The position numbers and the translations under genes are program-made. The notes beneath the pieces are model-generated. The model saw only the letters and a program-made list of their open reading frames with translations, searched no databases and had not been told where the DNA came from. From Metridium senile (taxonomy: Eukaryota; Cnidaria; Anthozoa; Actiniaria; Metridiidae): 64,000 nt of DNA. Positions 12,696 to 24,586 of the stretch are shown one piece after another. The DNA is taken from contig OX459095.1 in assembly GCA_949775045.1 (NCBI GenBank), forward strand, positions 25,111,278 through 25,175,277, given 5' to 3'. Position 1 is the first letter of the stretch, and each line of letters begins with the position of its first letter.

Positions 12696-15600
12696 ATGCA
12701 TTCGATTGGCATCTATTTATGCTTGATACCAGAAACGCGTAACCTTGTTTACATTCCTACCGTGGACGACCATTGTTCTGGTGCTAAGAGGAATTTGAGA
12801 CTCTGTAGTTTTAATGCGAGGTCAATCAAGAACAAATCTGCTGATTTTGTTTGTTATGCACTCTCAACGGGTGCCGATATTTTCGCCATTACCGAAACAT
12901 GGTTGACTGAGAAAGACGCGGCACATAAAACAGAGATTACTCTTCCTGGATATAAACTACTTGGTCAATCACGGAACACAAGAACAGGTGGCGGAACTGC
13001 TTTGTTATTGAATGAAAATATCGATGCGCGGCAAGTCGATGGTGGTGAGCGTAAGTCGTTCGAATTTTCAGAATATATTCTTCAGTACGGTTCAAATAAA
13101 CTCAGGATTATTGTTGTCTAGCGGACTCCTTACTCTGCTACACATCCTGTTACCACCAGCGTGTTCTTTGATGAATTTTCGACCTACCTGGAATCTATTG
13201 TCTTGTGCCAGGAACATTTATTGATCACTGGTGATTTCAACATTCACGTTAACGTTCCTAGCGACCCAGATGCATCTCGATTCATAGATTTGATTACATC
13301 TATGGGCCTCGAGCAACATGTCAACAAACCTACACATTTATCTGGCCATACATTAGACTTGGTTATTACACGATGTTCAGATACCTTGCTTTTAGACAAA
13401 CCAGTCGCTGATTATCTTATTTCTGACCATATCACCGTCTTGTGTGACCTCCTATTAGGAAAACCATCTCCTAAAGTGAAGCAGGTCACCTACAGAAAGA
13501 TAAAAAGTATAGACAAAGATAAAGTAATGCAAGAACTGTCATCCTCTGAACTTTGTCATAGTAGTCATAACACGCTTGATGACCTCGCTAATTGTTACAA
13601 TACGACTCTGGCCAAAACTTTAGACCAGCATGCTCCGGTACGCACCAAGGTTATCACATCCAGACCATTGGTCCCATGGTTCAATAATAATATTAAAATC
13701 GCCAGACGCGAGAAACGAAAGGCTGAAAGAAGATGGCGACGCACTGGCAGTCGTGAAGATATGCTCACTTACAAAGCTGTCAAGAATAATACCAACAAAT
13801 TAATGAATGATGCACGGTGTGAGTTCTACCAAAACTTCATAGAGGAAAACAGATTCAACCAACGTAATCTCTTTGCCGCAACAAAGAAATTATTTGATCA
13901 AGGGGACAAAACAGTTTTTCCTCCTGCTGATGATAAAACGAAATTAGCAAATCAGATGGGAACTTACTTTGTGGAGAAAATCCATACCATTCACACTAAG
14001 CTTGACTACATAGAACGTAGCTTATCTCATGATAGCTCTTATGAAGATAGTTCAGAGACGGCGAGTGCTCGTTTCACCAAATTTACTCCTCTTTGTGAGG
14101 CAGAAGTCAAAAAGCTAATTGCAGGTTCCAGTAAGAAGAGCTGTATTCTGGACCCTATGCCAACACCATTAGTGTACGACTGTATTGATGTGCTGCTACC
14201 GGTCATCACAAAGATGATTAATCTATCTCTGGAGTCAGGCATGTTTGCAGATGCTTGGAAATGCGCTCTTGTTAAGCCACTCTTGAAAAAGACTGGTCTA
14301 GATCTACTATTCAAAAACTACCGACCCATCAGTAACCTGCAATTTGTTTCTAAACTAGCAGAGAAAGCAGTGTATAGTCAAATCCATGCACACATGATGG
14401 CAAGTTCAATGTATCCTGACTTACAGTCGTCTTACAGACCGTTTCACAGCACGGAGACTGCGCTTCTTAAAGTTATGAATGACATTCTAATGAAGATGAA
14501 TTCACAGGAAGTCACCCTACTAGTAATACTCGACCTAAGCGCGGCCTTTGACACTGTCAATCACGACATTTTGATTCAACGTCTCTATCAGGAAATTGGT
14601 GTTTCCGACAAAGCTCTGAACTGGTTTGAATCTTTTCTACATAACAGAAGACAACAGGTGTCCATTGATGGAACTCTCTCCAAACACTTCAACCTGGATT
14701 GCGGAGTTCCTCAGGGGTCATGTTTAGGCCCTCTTCTCTTCATCATCTATGCGTCCAAACTATTTAAAATCATCGAGGATCAACTCCCAGGGGCACATTG
14801 TTATGCGGACGATACGCAGCTGTACTTCAGTTTCAAACCTGACAGCAATACATCACAGCAAGAGGCTGTACAAGTGATGGAACGATGCATTGAAAAGATA
14901 AGACACTGGATGATCCATGATAAACTGTTAATTAATGATAATAAGACCGAGTTCATTTTGATTGGCACTAGACAGCAGTTAGCTAAATTACAACCAGTTA
15001 ATATATCAGTAGGACATTCAGAGATTAAACCTAGTTCCAATGTAAGAAATCTAGGCTGTTGGCTTGATTCTAATCTTAGTATGTCAACACACGTTACAAA
15101 TGTATGTAAGGCTGCGTTTTTCTATTTGCACAACATTAGGCGCATTAAGAAATACTTATCTAGGGATTGCCTACTTACTCTAATACATGCATTTATTACC
15201 AGTCGGTTAGACTATTGCAATAGCCTTTTATATGGCATTACTAAAGAGCAGCTATGTAAATTACAACGTGTTCAGAACGCTTCAGCAAGATTAATTATGG
15301 ACGTTAGCAAATATTCACATATTAGTCCAGTCTTATACCAGCTACACTGGCTCCCGGTCGAGGCCCGGATACATTTTAAAATCTTATTAATAACATTCAA
15401 AGCACTTCATGGCCTTACGCCTACGTATATTAAGGATCTAATAGTTCTGAGATCACAATCTAAGTATAATCTACGATCAAATAATGGTATTTTGCTACAG
15501 CCCCCTAAAGGTAAAATGCTTGTGACGCTAGGTGACCGTTCATTCCGAGCCGCATCATCTCACCTATGGAATAAACTTCCATTAAGTCTTAGAACAATAA

Positions 15601-15716
15601 CATGCATCAACAAGTTTAAAAAGGGAATTAAGACTTATCTTTTTAATAAACTTTTAGCTGATATTCCATATATTTATCTATTTAATAGTACGAATTGTAA
15701 ATTAGTAGTGACATAA
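12696..15716 (+). pseudogene. LINE endonuclease/reverse transcriptase with one in-frame stop
   Basis: This frame encodes an apurinic-type endonuclease and reverse transcriptase used for target-primed reverse transcription. Visible endonuclease motifs are LCSFNARSIKNK at the start, GDFN (about 13230) and SDH (about 13425). Reverse transcriptase motifs are LDLSAAFDTVNHD (motif A, ~14530-14568), GVPQGSCLGPLLF (motif B) and YADD (motif C, ~14804). The C-terminus has the usual GDRSFRAASSHLWNKLP block. A TAG at 13119-13121 splits the frame into 141 codons and a downstream part that stays in the same frame to 15716. Family members usually have tyrosine here, so this looks like a single nonsense change. 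I see no frameshift elsewhere, which suggests a young inactivated copy. Confidence 0.85.
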
Positions 15717-15850
15717 TTTGATATGTATTATATTATTAGTTATTATTTATCTATTCTTTGTAATTAGTTATATGTAAAGTTCTATTGATCTTTTCTTGTA
15801 AATAGGGCTATATAAATAATAAATTATTATTATTATTATATTATTATTAT
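12696..15850 (+). mobile_element. CR1/L2-like LINE retrotransposon, 5'-truncated
   Basis: The element covers the endonuclease-reverse transcriptase ORF, a short 3' untranslated part (15717-15815) and a TTA-rich simple-repeat tail (about 15816-15850). No ORF1 is visible upstream, so the copy probably lacks its 5' end; the exact 5' limit and any target duplication were not found. The tail type and protein motifs fit the CR1/L2 side of the Jockey supergroup. It ends about 100 bases before the first recognisable exon of TRPC copy A. Confidence 0.8.
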
Positions 15851-15952
15851 GATAACATATGCATATTAATATAATATTAATATAATATTACTCCTCTCCT
15901 TTCGGTTCGGTTTTTCTGTCGATGATCATCTTGTCTTTGTATTATTCTTCAG

Positions 15953-16311
15953 CTTGTGGCACATCCTTACAGTCAACTACGTCTGAATGAGGTACTGTAC
16001 AAAGATATCTACACAATATTCAAATCATCGGAGCCGCCATGGAGAAAACGAAGTATCCCAAGTATAATGGGTTACTTTCTTCGCCACACCCTTATGCTTC
16101 CCTTTCTGACATTGATGTTTCTGTTTTGCCCTGACTTTGAAATATGTCAAGGTCTGAAAAGCCCGGTGGTAAAGTTTCTCAGTCATACTGGGTCGTTTTG
16201 CATATTTGTTGCACTGCTGATGTTGGCTTCGTTTCAAGACAAGTTCAGCGATAATATCGCCAGACCTACAGTTTTAGGTATTTGATGCATATTCTTATAT
16301 TGGTGTTTATT

Positions 16312-16374
<63 letters not shown>

Positions 16375-19300
16375 TCTATTAGTGTACTGATTGTTTTTTT
16401 TGTTGTTGTTGTTTGAATTGGTGTTTGTTTACTATCTTTAAAGCTAGATTACACTATATATCTCTCTATTTTTTAGACTGGCTAATCCTAGTATGGGTGT
16501 GTGGCTTAGTTGGCCAAGAAGCCAAAGAGTTCTACTACCAAGGTTTCCATCGATATGTCCACCAGTGGTGGAACATAATTTCATTTGTCATGCTACTTCT
16601 GTTCGTTCTGTCATACGTCCTACACATAACTGCATATGGTATCTCGTACGGCCAATTTGGTATCCTTGACCCGCTCTCCACAAGTTTCACACCCTCGGCC
16701 TGGTACCAGATGATGCTGGTATCTAATGGAATGTTTACCGTTGCCATGGTGTTAAGCTTTGTGCACCTTTCAAGTGCCTTCCAAGTCAGTGATGTCTTTG
16801 GCCCCATGCAGCTTTCTTTGTACATGATTCTTCTTGATGTGTTCAAGTTTTTGGTATTCTTTTTCACATTGTTTATTGCATTTGGTTTTGGCTTGAGGCG
16901 TTTATATTCGCATTATATCAGTACACAAAATTTCCTTCATCGTAGGATTATGTCAGGACATAAAAATAGTACCCAGTTACCCGAGACTAAACATGCTTTC
17001 TCAGAGTAAGTTTTCTTTTATTTATGTTGATGATAGTTTTAATGATGTTGACGATGGTTGTGATGGTGATGGTGATCGTCGTGGTAGTGGTGGTCGTGGT
17101 GGTGGTGCATCGTGGTCGTGATATGATGGTGGTGTTGGTAGTGGTGGTCATGATGATGGTGGTGGTCGTAGTGGTGGTCATGATGATGGTGGTGGTCGTG
17201 GTGGTGGGCATGATAATGGTGGTGGTTATTGTGGTGGTGGGCATGATGATGATAATAGGTGAGGATGAGGATGACAATAATGTTACATGACGATGATGAT
17301 ACCAGCCTTTTTACGGTAGTGATGATGATAACTTAATGTTGCTGTTGATGATAATTATCATTATGGTTATGGTAATCATTTTGACTTGTGTTAATGATGA
17401 TTCAAGCGATAATGATATCTGATTTTAATGAGATTTGACCTTTCCCTTATCGATCCCGGTCCAAATAGTTGCTACACAGAAAGCCTATTTATGCGAAAAA
17501 GGCTACACAACTTCATACATTTTTCTTTACCAGTGTTTTTACCAGCCTGCACAGCCTGTTTTGGTCCGTCTTTGGAATGACTGATCTTAGCAGCTTTGCA
17601 ACCAAAGGTGATGATTACAAGATAACCAAGATGACTGGAGAACTACTGTTTGGGTTTTTCCAAATCTTAATTGTGATCATCGCTGTCAACATGTTGATTG
17701 CCATGATGTCAAGATCTTATGAAAACATCGCTGTAAGTATTAACCTAGATACGTGAGAACACTGAACGCCGCGAAAAGAGATTGTCATATTTAGGCAATT
17801 TTATATATTTTTTATTTTTTTAAATTTTATGTTTTTAAATAGTTGCACGTTTCCGTTCACACTCGACGGGGATAAACTTTGATGGGCTACATTTTTGGAC
17901 GGTTAGACGTTTTTGACGTGGCTATTCAGAGGTTCCGTGCGAACAGCATGTCCAGTTCGTTTTTTAAACCGGTCAAAAATTCGGCTACCGCTCCCGTGTA
18001 CACATAGCTGACGTTTTGACCGTTGGTCTGTTGCTCTTCTCTTTACGGCTTTGTGTATAATGATTAACGTCCAATACGTCAGTAGTCACGTTTTAATAAA
18101 AAAAAAGTTTGGACCGAAAATTCATCAAACAATAGTTCCGATGTATCCTTTTCGGAATTGAGATGACAGTTGAGAAGATAAAATAAAATACGATGGTTTT
18201 CCTTTTCAGCCAATAAGAGAGCTCAGAATTGATTATTATTGATCATTTACACTGCAGTTGCTGCTATCGTTCTCCAGAGGATCTTCCTCATCCTGTATAA
18301 CTTTGAATATGTTTCCCCTCGCAGTTATCAACTGAGCATGCTCAACTTTTTACGAAGAGCGTCGCAACGTTTTGAAGGAACCACTAACAATGTTATTTAT
18401 ATATGTATAGGATAATGCTGATAGTCAATGGAAAATGTCCCGAACACAAATGTGGATGAACTGGGTTGATGAAGGCAATGTCATCCCTCCACCTTTTGAC
18501 ATTTTCCCGAATATCTGTAAAGTCTGTAAAGTGATTCTGGACTGGATGAAAAATAAATGTTTAAGCTGTACTGGTGAAGTAAGATTGATATCTTCCTCCT
18601 CCTCCTCCTCCTCCTTCTCCTCCTCCTCCTCCTCCTCCTCCTCCTCCTCCTCCTCCTCCTCCTCATCATCATTATCATAACCATTAACATCATTAACATC
18701 ATCATTATCGTGTCACTACTAGCAGAAATACCGACATCCTTTACAGGTTTCAGTGTGTGGGGGGATTGTAGCTTTGATTGCGAAAACGATTTTTGAAATA
18801 GGTGTATCATTGGTTTATCAGTTCACCAAAGGATGGGCAATATAATGAAATTTGTAACACCTTGAAAAATGTTGACTTAACTTTACTGACGTTTTGAGCT
18901 TTATCTGGCCCTTCAAAGATGCGATGTATCATTTATCCATGATTATTATCATGATGATAGTCATATCGTACCACATCTCTATTTATTAATCTATCTAATA
19001 TTATATTTATTTATATTATTATTATTATTATTACACTCTCCATCTATTAATATTGTGAAAATAAGGCACTTAGATTTGATGTTGCTTTTATTCAAACGTT
19101 TTCGATCTAGTCGAAAACGTTTGAATAAAAGTAACACAAATCTAAATGCCTTATTTTCTACATCGAAGAGAGCGACAATTATGACTATTAATATGATAGT
19201 GTTTTCACAATATTATCTGCTATTAAAATACAGGATCAATCTCCAAAAGACATGTACAGGCTTGGTTCCATGAACGAACAGCAAGACAACAATGATCAAA

Positions 19301-19386
19301 CGATGATCGACGATCGACGTCACACAATACGTCAACTCATCAAGCTGTACTTGTTGAAACGCAAGAACAAAGAATCAATAAATTAA
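15953..19386 (+). CDS. TRPC-like cation channel, copy A (lacks ankyrin exon)
   Basis: Five exons join in frame: 15953-16277, 16477-17005, 17534-17732, 18411-18578, 19234-19386 (about 457 residues). All introns are GT-AG and phases match copy B. The encoded part holds the pre-S1/S1 region, S2 ([12 protein letters not shown]), S3, S4, S5, the pore helix [11 protein letters not shown] and S6 with [18 protein letters not shown]-box-like QWKMSR and an IPPPF segment follow, as in TRPC proteins. No start codon or ankyrin exon is present in the 15.9 kb upstream, which is filled by a LINE and DNA transposons. The last exon ends early at TAA 19384-19386, about 60 residues shorter than copy B. It may be a pseudogene, a fragment spliced to a distant 5' exon, or a truncated gene with a new promoter. 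The open exons argue for recent loss or some constraint. Confidence 0.75.
16312..16374 (+). repeat. (GGCT)n microsatellite in TRPC-A intron 1
   Basis: About 15 tandem GGCT units lie between exons 15953-16277 and 16477-17005. The same intron of copy B has a GGTTGGCT version, showing that the introns were duplicated with the exons. Confidence 0.9.
17033..17262 (+). repeat. GGTGGTCATGATGAT-type minisatellite in TRPC-A intron 2
   Basis: A degenerate tandem array rich in GGTGGT and CATGATGAT. It stays open in several frames on both strands only because of its composition. Copy B carries a much longer version in the equivalent intron. Confidence 0.85.
17862..18012. mobile_element. Dispersed foldback/MITE copy in TRPC-A intron 3
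   Basis: It contains GAACAGCATGTCCAG and ACCGGTCAAAAATTCG, shared with a copy at 29399-29562 upstream of TRPC-B, and has inverted GTTCACAC/GTGTACAC-like ends. Non-coding. Confidence 0.5.
18593..18663 (+). repeat. (CTC)n microsatellite
   Basis: A near-pure CTC tract starts 15 bases after the donor of the fourth TRPC-A exon. It creates artificial poly-Ser and poly-Arg frames. Confidence 0.9.
18738..18805. repeat. Fragment of a dispersed foldback family
   Basis: The sequence around GATTTTTGAAATAGGTGTAT and TTCAGTGTGTGG matches the right arm of the foldback element at 49371-49672 in the kinesin gene. A further worn relic lies near 38435-38470 in TRPC-B. Confidence 0.45.
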
Positions 19387-19681
19387 GAAACAGATGGATG
19401 ATTCAAATGGTAACTGGTATTTCTGACCTAAAAACTTTGTTAAAGTAGCATAATTTAAACCAAGAATATGTTTTATAATGTTCTGTAATTTTTTGTCTTC
19501 ACAGAATCAAAATGATTTCAGCAGGGAGCCATGTATTACAACATAGATCTATGCCACTTTTAAATATTTTAAATACTTTAAATACTTTAATTATTTAATT
19601 AATTATTTAATTACTTGTCTCCAAAAGCGACTAAAACATCTCAGTTCTGCACTGTTGAATATCTTACCCTATCGCATTAAC
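19387..19681. other. Possible 3' region of TRPC-A
   Basis: After the stop, a donor-like AATG|GTAACT (about 19430) and an acceptor-like TTTGTCTTCACAG (ending about 19504) match the last intron of copy B. They would now join only untranslated sequence. No clear polyadenylation signal is seen before the adjoining retroposed insert. Confidence 0.45.
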
Positions 19682-19997
19682 AACCAATGCTTTTTTTTTT
19701 TTTTTTTTTTAACAAAATTTTATTAAGCAACACATAAAACATTTACAATAAATAAAGAATAGTACGTTATTTACAATTAATGAAAAATACACTATAAGAG
19801 TACTCTTCTAGATTTTACATTTAAATATGGAACACGTTATTTACAATTAAGGAAGATTTCACTATAAGTGTACTCTTCTAGATTTTTATCACATAATAAA
19901 AAATATATAAATGTACACAGAATTAAAAAAATAAAATATAAATTAATTAATTAATTAAATAAATAAAATAAAAAAAATAAAAAAAAAAACCAATGCT
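19682..19997 (-). mobile_element. Poly(A)-tailed retroposed insert with target duplication
   Basis: The insert lies on the minus strand: a 20-base T run (19691-19710) is its poly(A) tail, with AATAAA (complement of 19719-19724) just before it. AACCAATGC occurs at 19682-19690 and again at about 19988-19996, a target-site duplication. Within the insert a ~52-base segment (CGTTATTTACAATTAA...) is repeated 70 bases apart (19765 and 19835). No coding sequence is visible. It looks like a processed mRNA 3' end or a poly(A) SINE. Confidence 0.65.
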
Positions 19998-21426
19998 ATT
20001 CGGGCCCACTACTAGGTAACAATCTTGTCCTAATCTCCTGTCTTAATTCTAAAATCGTGCTAAAAGCTAAAAGGCTCTCTAAATGCTTTAACTAACACGG
20101 CACTATGGTTTGTCCTGAGACTGTGACTCGACAACCACAACTGAGACGAATGATGTTTAGGCCTTCCTTGGGTTTCTGGTTCTCCTTTTCACGAACTCAT
20201 GCACCTGTCACATGTCCAACTACTGACAATGTTATCCATCTTGGTGGACGCTTCTTCCTCTCTACAAACAAACAAACTACATATCTCAGAACTGGTCCTC
20301 TCCACATGTCACCGCTGTCCATATACCACGTACTGTGTAACGCTACTGATTTACCTACTTGATCCTTCTACTATTATTCACTATTGCCTATCCTATTTTC
20401 AGACCAAATCGCTTCAAATATATTCCATGCGGACTCCTTCAGAGAATAATTCTACCATCGATCTCCACTTCAAGTCACTCCAAATTCCTCCTCCTCTGCA
20501 CTTTAACAAGTCAGTCTCTTAGACGGCGAAACCTTTCAACTGACGGATTGATGGTGATTTAACACAAAACCGAGTCAAAAAAGTGCAATTACAAGACATT
20601 AACTCTATTCATGAAATAACTGTTACGCCTACTGCTCTTATCATCGCCTCTATACAGCACTAATGGTATAAACACCTTTATATCTATTATCTTATGATGT
20701 TACCACCGTCGTCAACGACAACACAATCTATAACTAGTACATTACGTCGAGTCTTCTCGTCCTCACACCCAACATTTTCAAGAAAAAGAAACCATCTCAG
20801 ACACAGGAAGCCCGACCGGCTAAAAACGGATGCGTGCGAGACTACCTTGCTGACAGCTGCCCCGATTTGCGGTAATCCTCCAGACAACGACGATAGATAC
20901 ATTCAACGATAATCTTCTACACTCTCAAGATCCCGCAGACAATTGCAACGGCATCACCACTTAAGTCAAAACAACCAAAAAAAAAAAGAATATCAAGTTA
21001 GCAAAACTAAACGAACCGGATAATGAACTTTGGCGTTTGCCAGCGTAAATAAAAAGGACATTTTATATTTACTCATATTTTTCTAGAACGACTCTAATGT
21101 CTTATTTTCAGGATACAGTCCTCAACGTTACTACAAGGTAGTATTATATTATCTTAGCAATATTTTAGGTTTAGGGTAATGATATTAATAATATTGTTTC
21201 TTCTCTTCTCTAGTAAACGGGAAAAAAGACATTTATGCTAGTTAGAACAGCATATTTAATCGCATTTATTTGTACTATATTTACCCAACAATATTTACTC
21301 AAGCTTTTTTTTTCGGCTATATCGATTTATAATTCGGGATAAAATACAAAAAAATATATATAATGTCTCAGTATTAGAAAACTCAGGCATACCTTCTAGT
21401 TCTTTGAGCGATAATTCTCAAGTACA
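19998..21426. other. Intergenic, nothing recognised
   Basis: Short open frames around 20105-20912 on both strands have no domain, signal peptide or convincing splice structure. No repeat family was recognised by eye. Confidence 0.35.
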
Positions 21427-22066
21427 TTAAGGCTTGGGTATTATGCTAATTAGTACATTTTTAGTTTCTTTAATAATACCGTGGGCTTTCAAAATATCAT
21501 TTTCATTCGTTTAGGGGAGTTGTGGATCTGGGTTTGTAACAATTTGAAATGCACGAAAATACATTTTTTGGTCACGTGACTTTAAGGCACTAAAAACGGT
21601 TATTTGAAAATGGGGTGTACACACCCTTTATATCTATCGAACTGCAAAGCACATTATTTTTTAGGTATTTAGAGCAGGTTTATGGATTCGTTTTTTCTCG
21701 ATGTCTATCTATTTAAACAAAATAAGATATTTAAGAAAAACTAATATGCAAATTAGGTCACGTGACCTCTCTTAAATAGCTCCTTTACAAAATTCGCAAA
21801 GTCCCCTTCAAAAGAAACTAAACAATGTATAATTGGTCGTAATAGCAACAATCTTTACACGCCCCATTTTAAATCAAAAATTCGGAACCAAAATTTCGAC
21901 CTAGCTCGTCACGTGATACTCACCCGAAAGCTAGCACGTAGCAAAAGAATTGCATTCAAGGATATTCAACAATGTATGCCAAAATATTAAGAATTATCAC
22001 CATATATAGGCCAAGAGCTTCTTAAAACATAAATTATATACAAATTTAGCTAAACCCAAGCCTTAA
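21427..22066. mobile_element. TTAA-bounded foldback element
   Basis: Ends are TTAAGGCTTGGGT and ACCCAAGCCTTAA in inverted orientation, 640 bp apart, with TTAA at each tip. The interior has two GGTCACGTGAC-type E-box palindromes and no coding frame. A TTAA target is typical of piggyBac-like and Kolobok-like elements; the family is inference. Confidence 0.55.
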
Positions 22067-22307
22067 TATATTTGCTTGGCTCACAGGAGTTCGCCAAAAA
22101 GACGGAGGGTACTGTAATACAGCTATATAAATTCTAGCTATCACAAGTTGCCAGGACAACACTCTAGCTCTTCCAAAATACTACTAAAACATTGATTTCA
22201 AATGTTTAACTTACACCTCAGGAAAGTACTTAACCAATACAGGATGTGAAAACATGATCCTTTCATTTGATTAGTTTAACAACTAAAAGGATCATGCATG
22301 TTAGCAG

Positions 22308-22520
22308 GGTCGTTACGAGGGATGTGGCATCAGGGATCACATGCCTGGGATCGAGATCATATAGTCCAAATCAGCTGGAATAAGGGATCACAGAAGAGGG
22401 ATCGACATTCACATTTTTTTGTGGGCCAATCGGAGAATACGCGAACGTGTGGGATCAGGGATCAAACGTTTGAGTAAAACAAATGTGATCAATCACGAGA
22501 AAACATCCCTCGTCACGACC
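22308..22520. mobile_element. Small MITE, GGTCGTTACGAGGGATG ends
   Basis: GGTCGTTACGAGGGATG at the left end pairs with CATCCCTCGTCACGACC at the right end, with one mismatch. The interior is rich in GGGATCA repeats. Non-coding. Confidence 0.55.
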
Positions 22521-22542
22521 TTAGTTAGTTTTAGTCACGAGG

Positions 22543-22646
22543 GGCCGGTTGTACGAAGGGTGAATAGTCCCTTATTCAGCGGACAAAATCTATCTGTAAA
22601 AAACCTATGCAGTGGATAACTTTATCCACCCTTCGTACAACCGGCC
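22543..22646. mobile_element. 104-bp hairpin MITE, GGCCGGTTGTACGAAGGGTG ends
   Basis: Perfect inverted ends (GGCCGGTTGTACGAAGGGTG and its complement) enclose about 60 bases. It lies 22 bases after another small element. Confidence 0.7.
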
Positions 22647-23413
22647 ACAGTTGTATAAGTTAGTATAGTCTTAACCCTTCTGTACTGTATGCCCAATACC
22701 TTAATAAACCGTTTGCCTGATATCTGGTCGTGGAGTACTACTCTACCCTTTGTCGACTAGACAACCCAAGGTTAAAAGAAACTAACCCTATTGCAAAAGC
22801 CTCTCAACTCGTTCCGACGTGACCTGGATTCAAGAAGCGGCCCATTTTTTGTTTCAATAATCTAACGTCTATGTTTTAAGTTTTATAAGCTTAATTATAA
22901 AAAAAGCTAAATATTTGGCTTTAAGGTTCACAGTAACTTTAAGAGAAGACTTTAAGAATAAAAAATAATTTATTTTAGGTATGCATTGGTTAGGTCACAT
23001 AATCCATTTGGTGCATTACACTTTTGGAGTACATACTTCATTAAAAAGGCTGTAAGTTTTATACTGATAATTTATAGACCAGTGATTCCATAAGTCGGAG
23101 CCAGATCGCTCTTTTAGACATTCACTGAACGAACGAAACGTTCTGGGAGACAACAAACAAGGACCGACACATATATAGAATCACTTTAGTCCGGCACTAC
23201 CTTATTACACTTTAATTTCGCGAATTTCCTTTTTATGATGATCTATTGTTGATACATTTCTAATTGTTAATTTTCGTTGTTTTATCGACATTAACCTTTA
23301 CATTTCAGTTTATCAATTATTATTTTTTTAGCATCATTATACATATATGTCAATTAAATGTGAATTTGCAACAATTTTAAGCTTGTCCTTCGGTGTTCTT
23401 GTTGCATCTCGAC
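22647..23413. other. Downstream region of the minus-strand peptide gene
   Basis: No coding sequence seen. The part nearest the peptide gene (about 23250-23413) should be its 3' untranslated region. Pieces of it recur behind TRPC-B at 39675-39880, one of them inverted. Confidence 0.4.
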
Positions 23414-24586
23414 TTATTCATCGCTTTTGTTCACATCGATGGATTCGCTTAGAAACCTGAAAACACACACAAAAAAAAAAAAAAACACTCAAAATATTGC
23501 ATGGTTTTTGCCTTATTATTCGAAGTGAGTATTAAATTTAACGCTCAATACTTACATCTTTGCCAGATTTTCTATGTCATCATTGTTGGAAACTTCCTGT
23601 ATAAATGAATATCATTTGACAAAATCAACCATGGAAGTCAAATTTCTTTGTAGAGATTTATATTTCCATATAAATTGATTTTTTTAACATAAATTTTATA
23701 AATTCTATCAAGTTTTTTTGAAACAAATTAAAATTGAGGCATTAAATTTGCGAGCTCTGAGCTTTTAGATATGTCAAGGTTTAGTCTGCATGGAAATAAA
23801 TTACAGTGCGACTATTCGAACCAAGGCCACCCCCAAAAAATTGTCACAAATTATTCAATCACTATACAAGATAATTCTGACACTTTGACATTATATTTCG
23901 ACAGTGAAATTTACTGAATCATCAATTTCCTGTAATTCTATTGTTTGGATACTTGAATGTGATTGGATGATTTGTAAAAAAAATTGTTTGGGTGGCCTTA
24001 ATGGTTGGAGTAGTAAAAACAATTAAAAGTTTGTTGAAAAAAAATCGTTATACATAGCGCTAGTTATAAACGAACAGTTTTGAAACGGCTTCTCGCCATC
24101 AACCAGAACTCCTAATTAATTTCAACTAAAGTGCGTCATTAGTCTTTTCGCTTCAGTTCCACAGAAATAAAGAAATATATCATTTCTTACCTCGCCATTT
24201 TGTACTGCATCTGCCAAAGCGCCCTAAAAAACATGCATGATTATGTCAAAGTTACTCAACTCAATTACCTAAACTATATATAAATAACTAAATCAAAAAT
24301 AATGTCAAGATTTTGAAAACAAACATGTGTGTTTTCGACTGATACCTAAAACATGACTAACATATTCTCTTTTTAACACTAGCTTAGCACTTGCAAGTTG
24401 GACTGATTTGATGCAGTTTTAAACCGTGTGTAAAGTGCAAAAGTTTTAGAATATTCTGAAAATATCTGAATGAGTGAATACCTTCACAGCAGCAGCAGCT
24501 TCCTCATTGGCGCCATTTTCGGCTGGTTTACAGTACAAACTGACCAGCAAAATGCTGAAAACACAGATAAACAGGGCAGTCTTCAT
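23414..24586 (-). CDS. Predicted 73-residue secreted acidic peptide, four exons
   Basis: Reading the minus strand, four small exons join in frame with GT-AG borders: 24586-24482 (35 codons), 24223-24191 (11 codons), 23596-23556, and 23456-23414 ending in TAA. The first exon begins MKTALFICVFSILLVSLYC, a classic signal peptide with a hydrophobic core and likely cleavage near the cysteine/alanine region. The mature part is rich in Ala, Glu, Asp and Asn (EEAAAAVKGALADAVQ, SNNDDIENLAK, ESIDVNKSDE) and has no cysteine pattern. I do not recognise the family. It could be a precursor of a small secreted peptide, a helical defence peptide or a structural peptide; no function is claimed. Support is the signal peptide, four matching phases and a duplicated last exon at 39.9 kb. 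An acceptor-like TTACAG lies directly before the ATG, so a 5' untranslated exon is possible. Confidence 0.7.
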
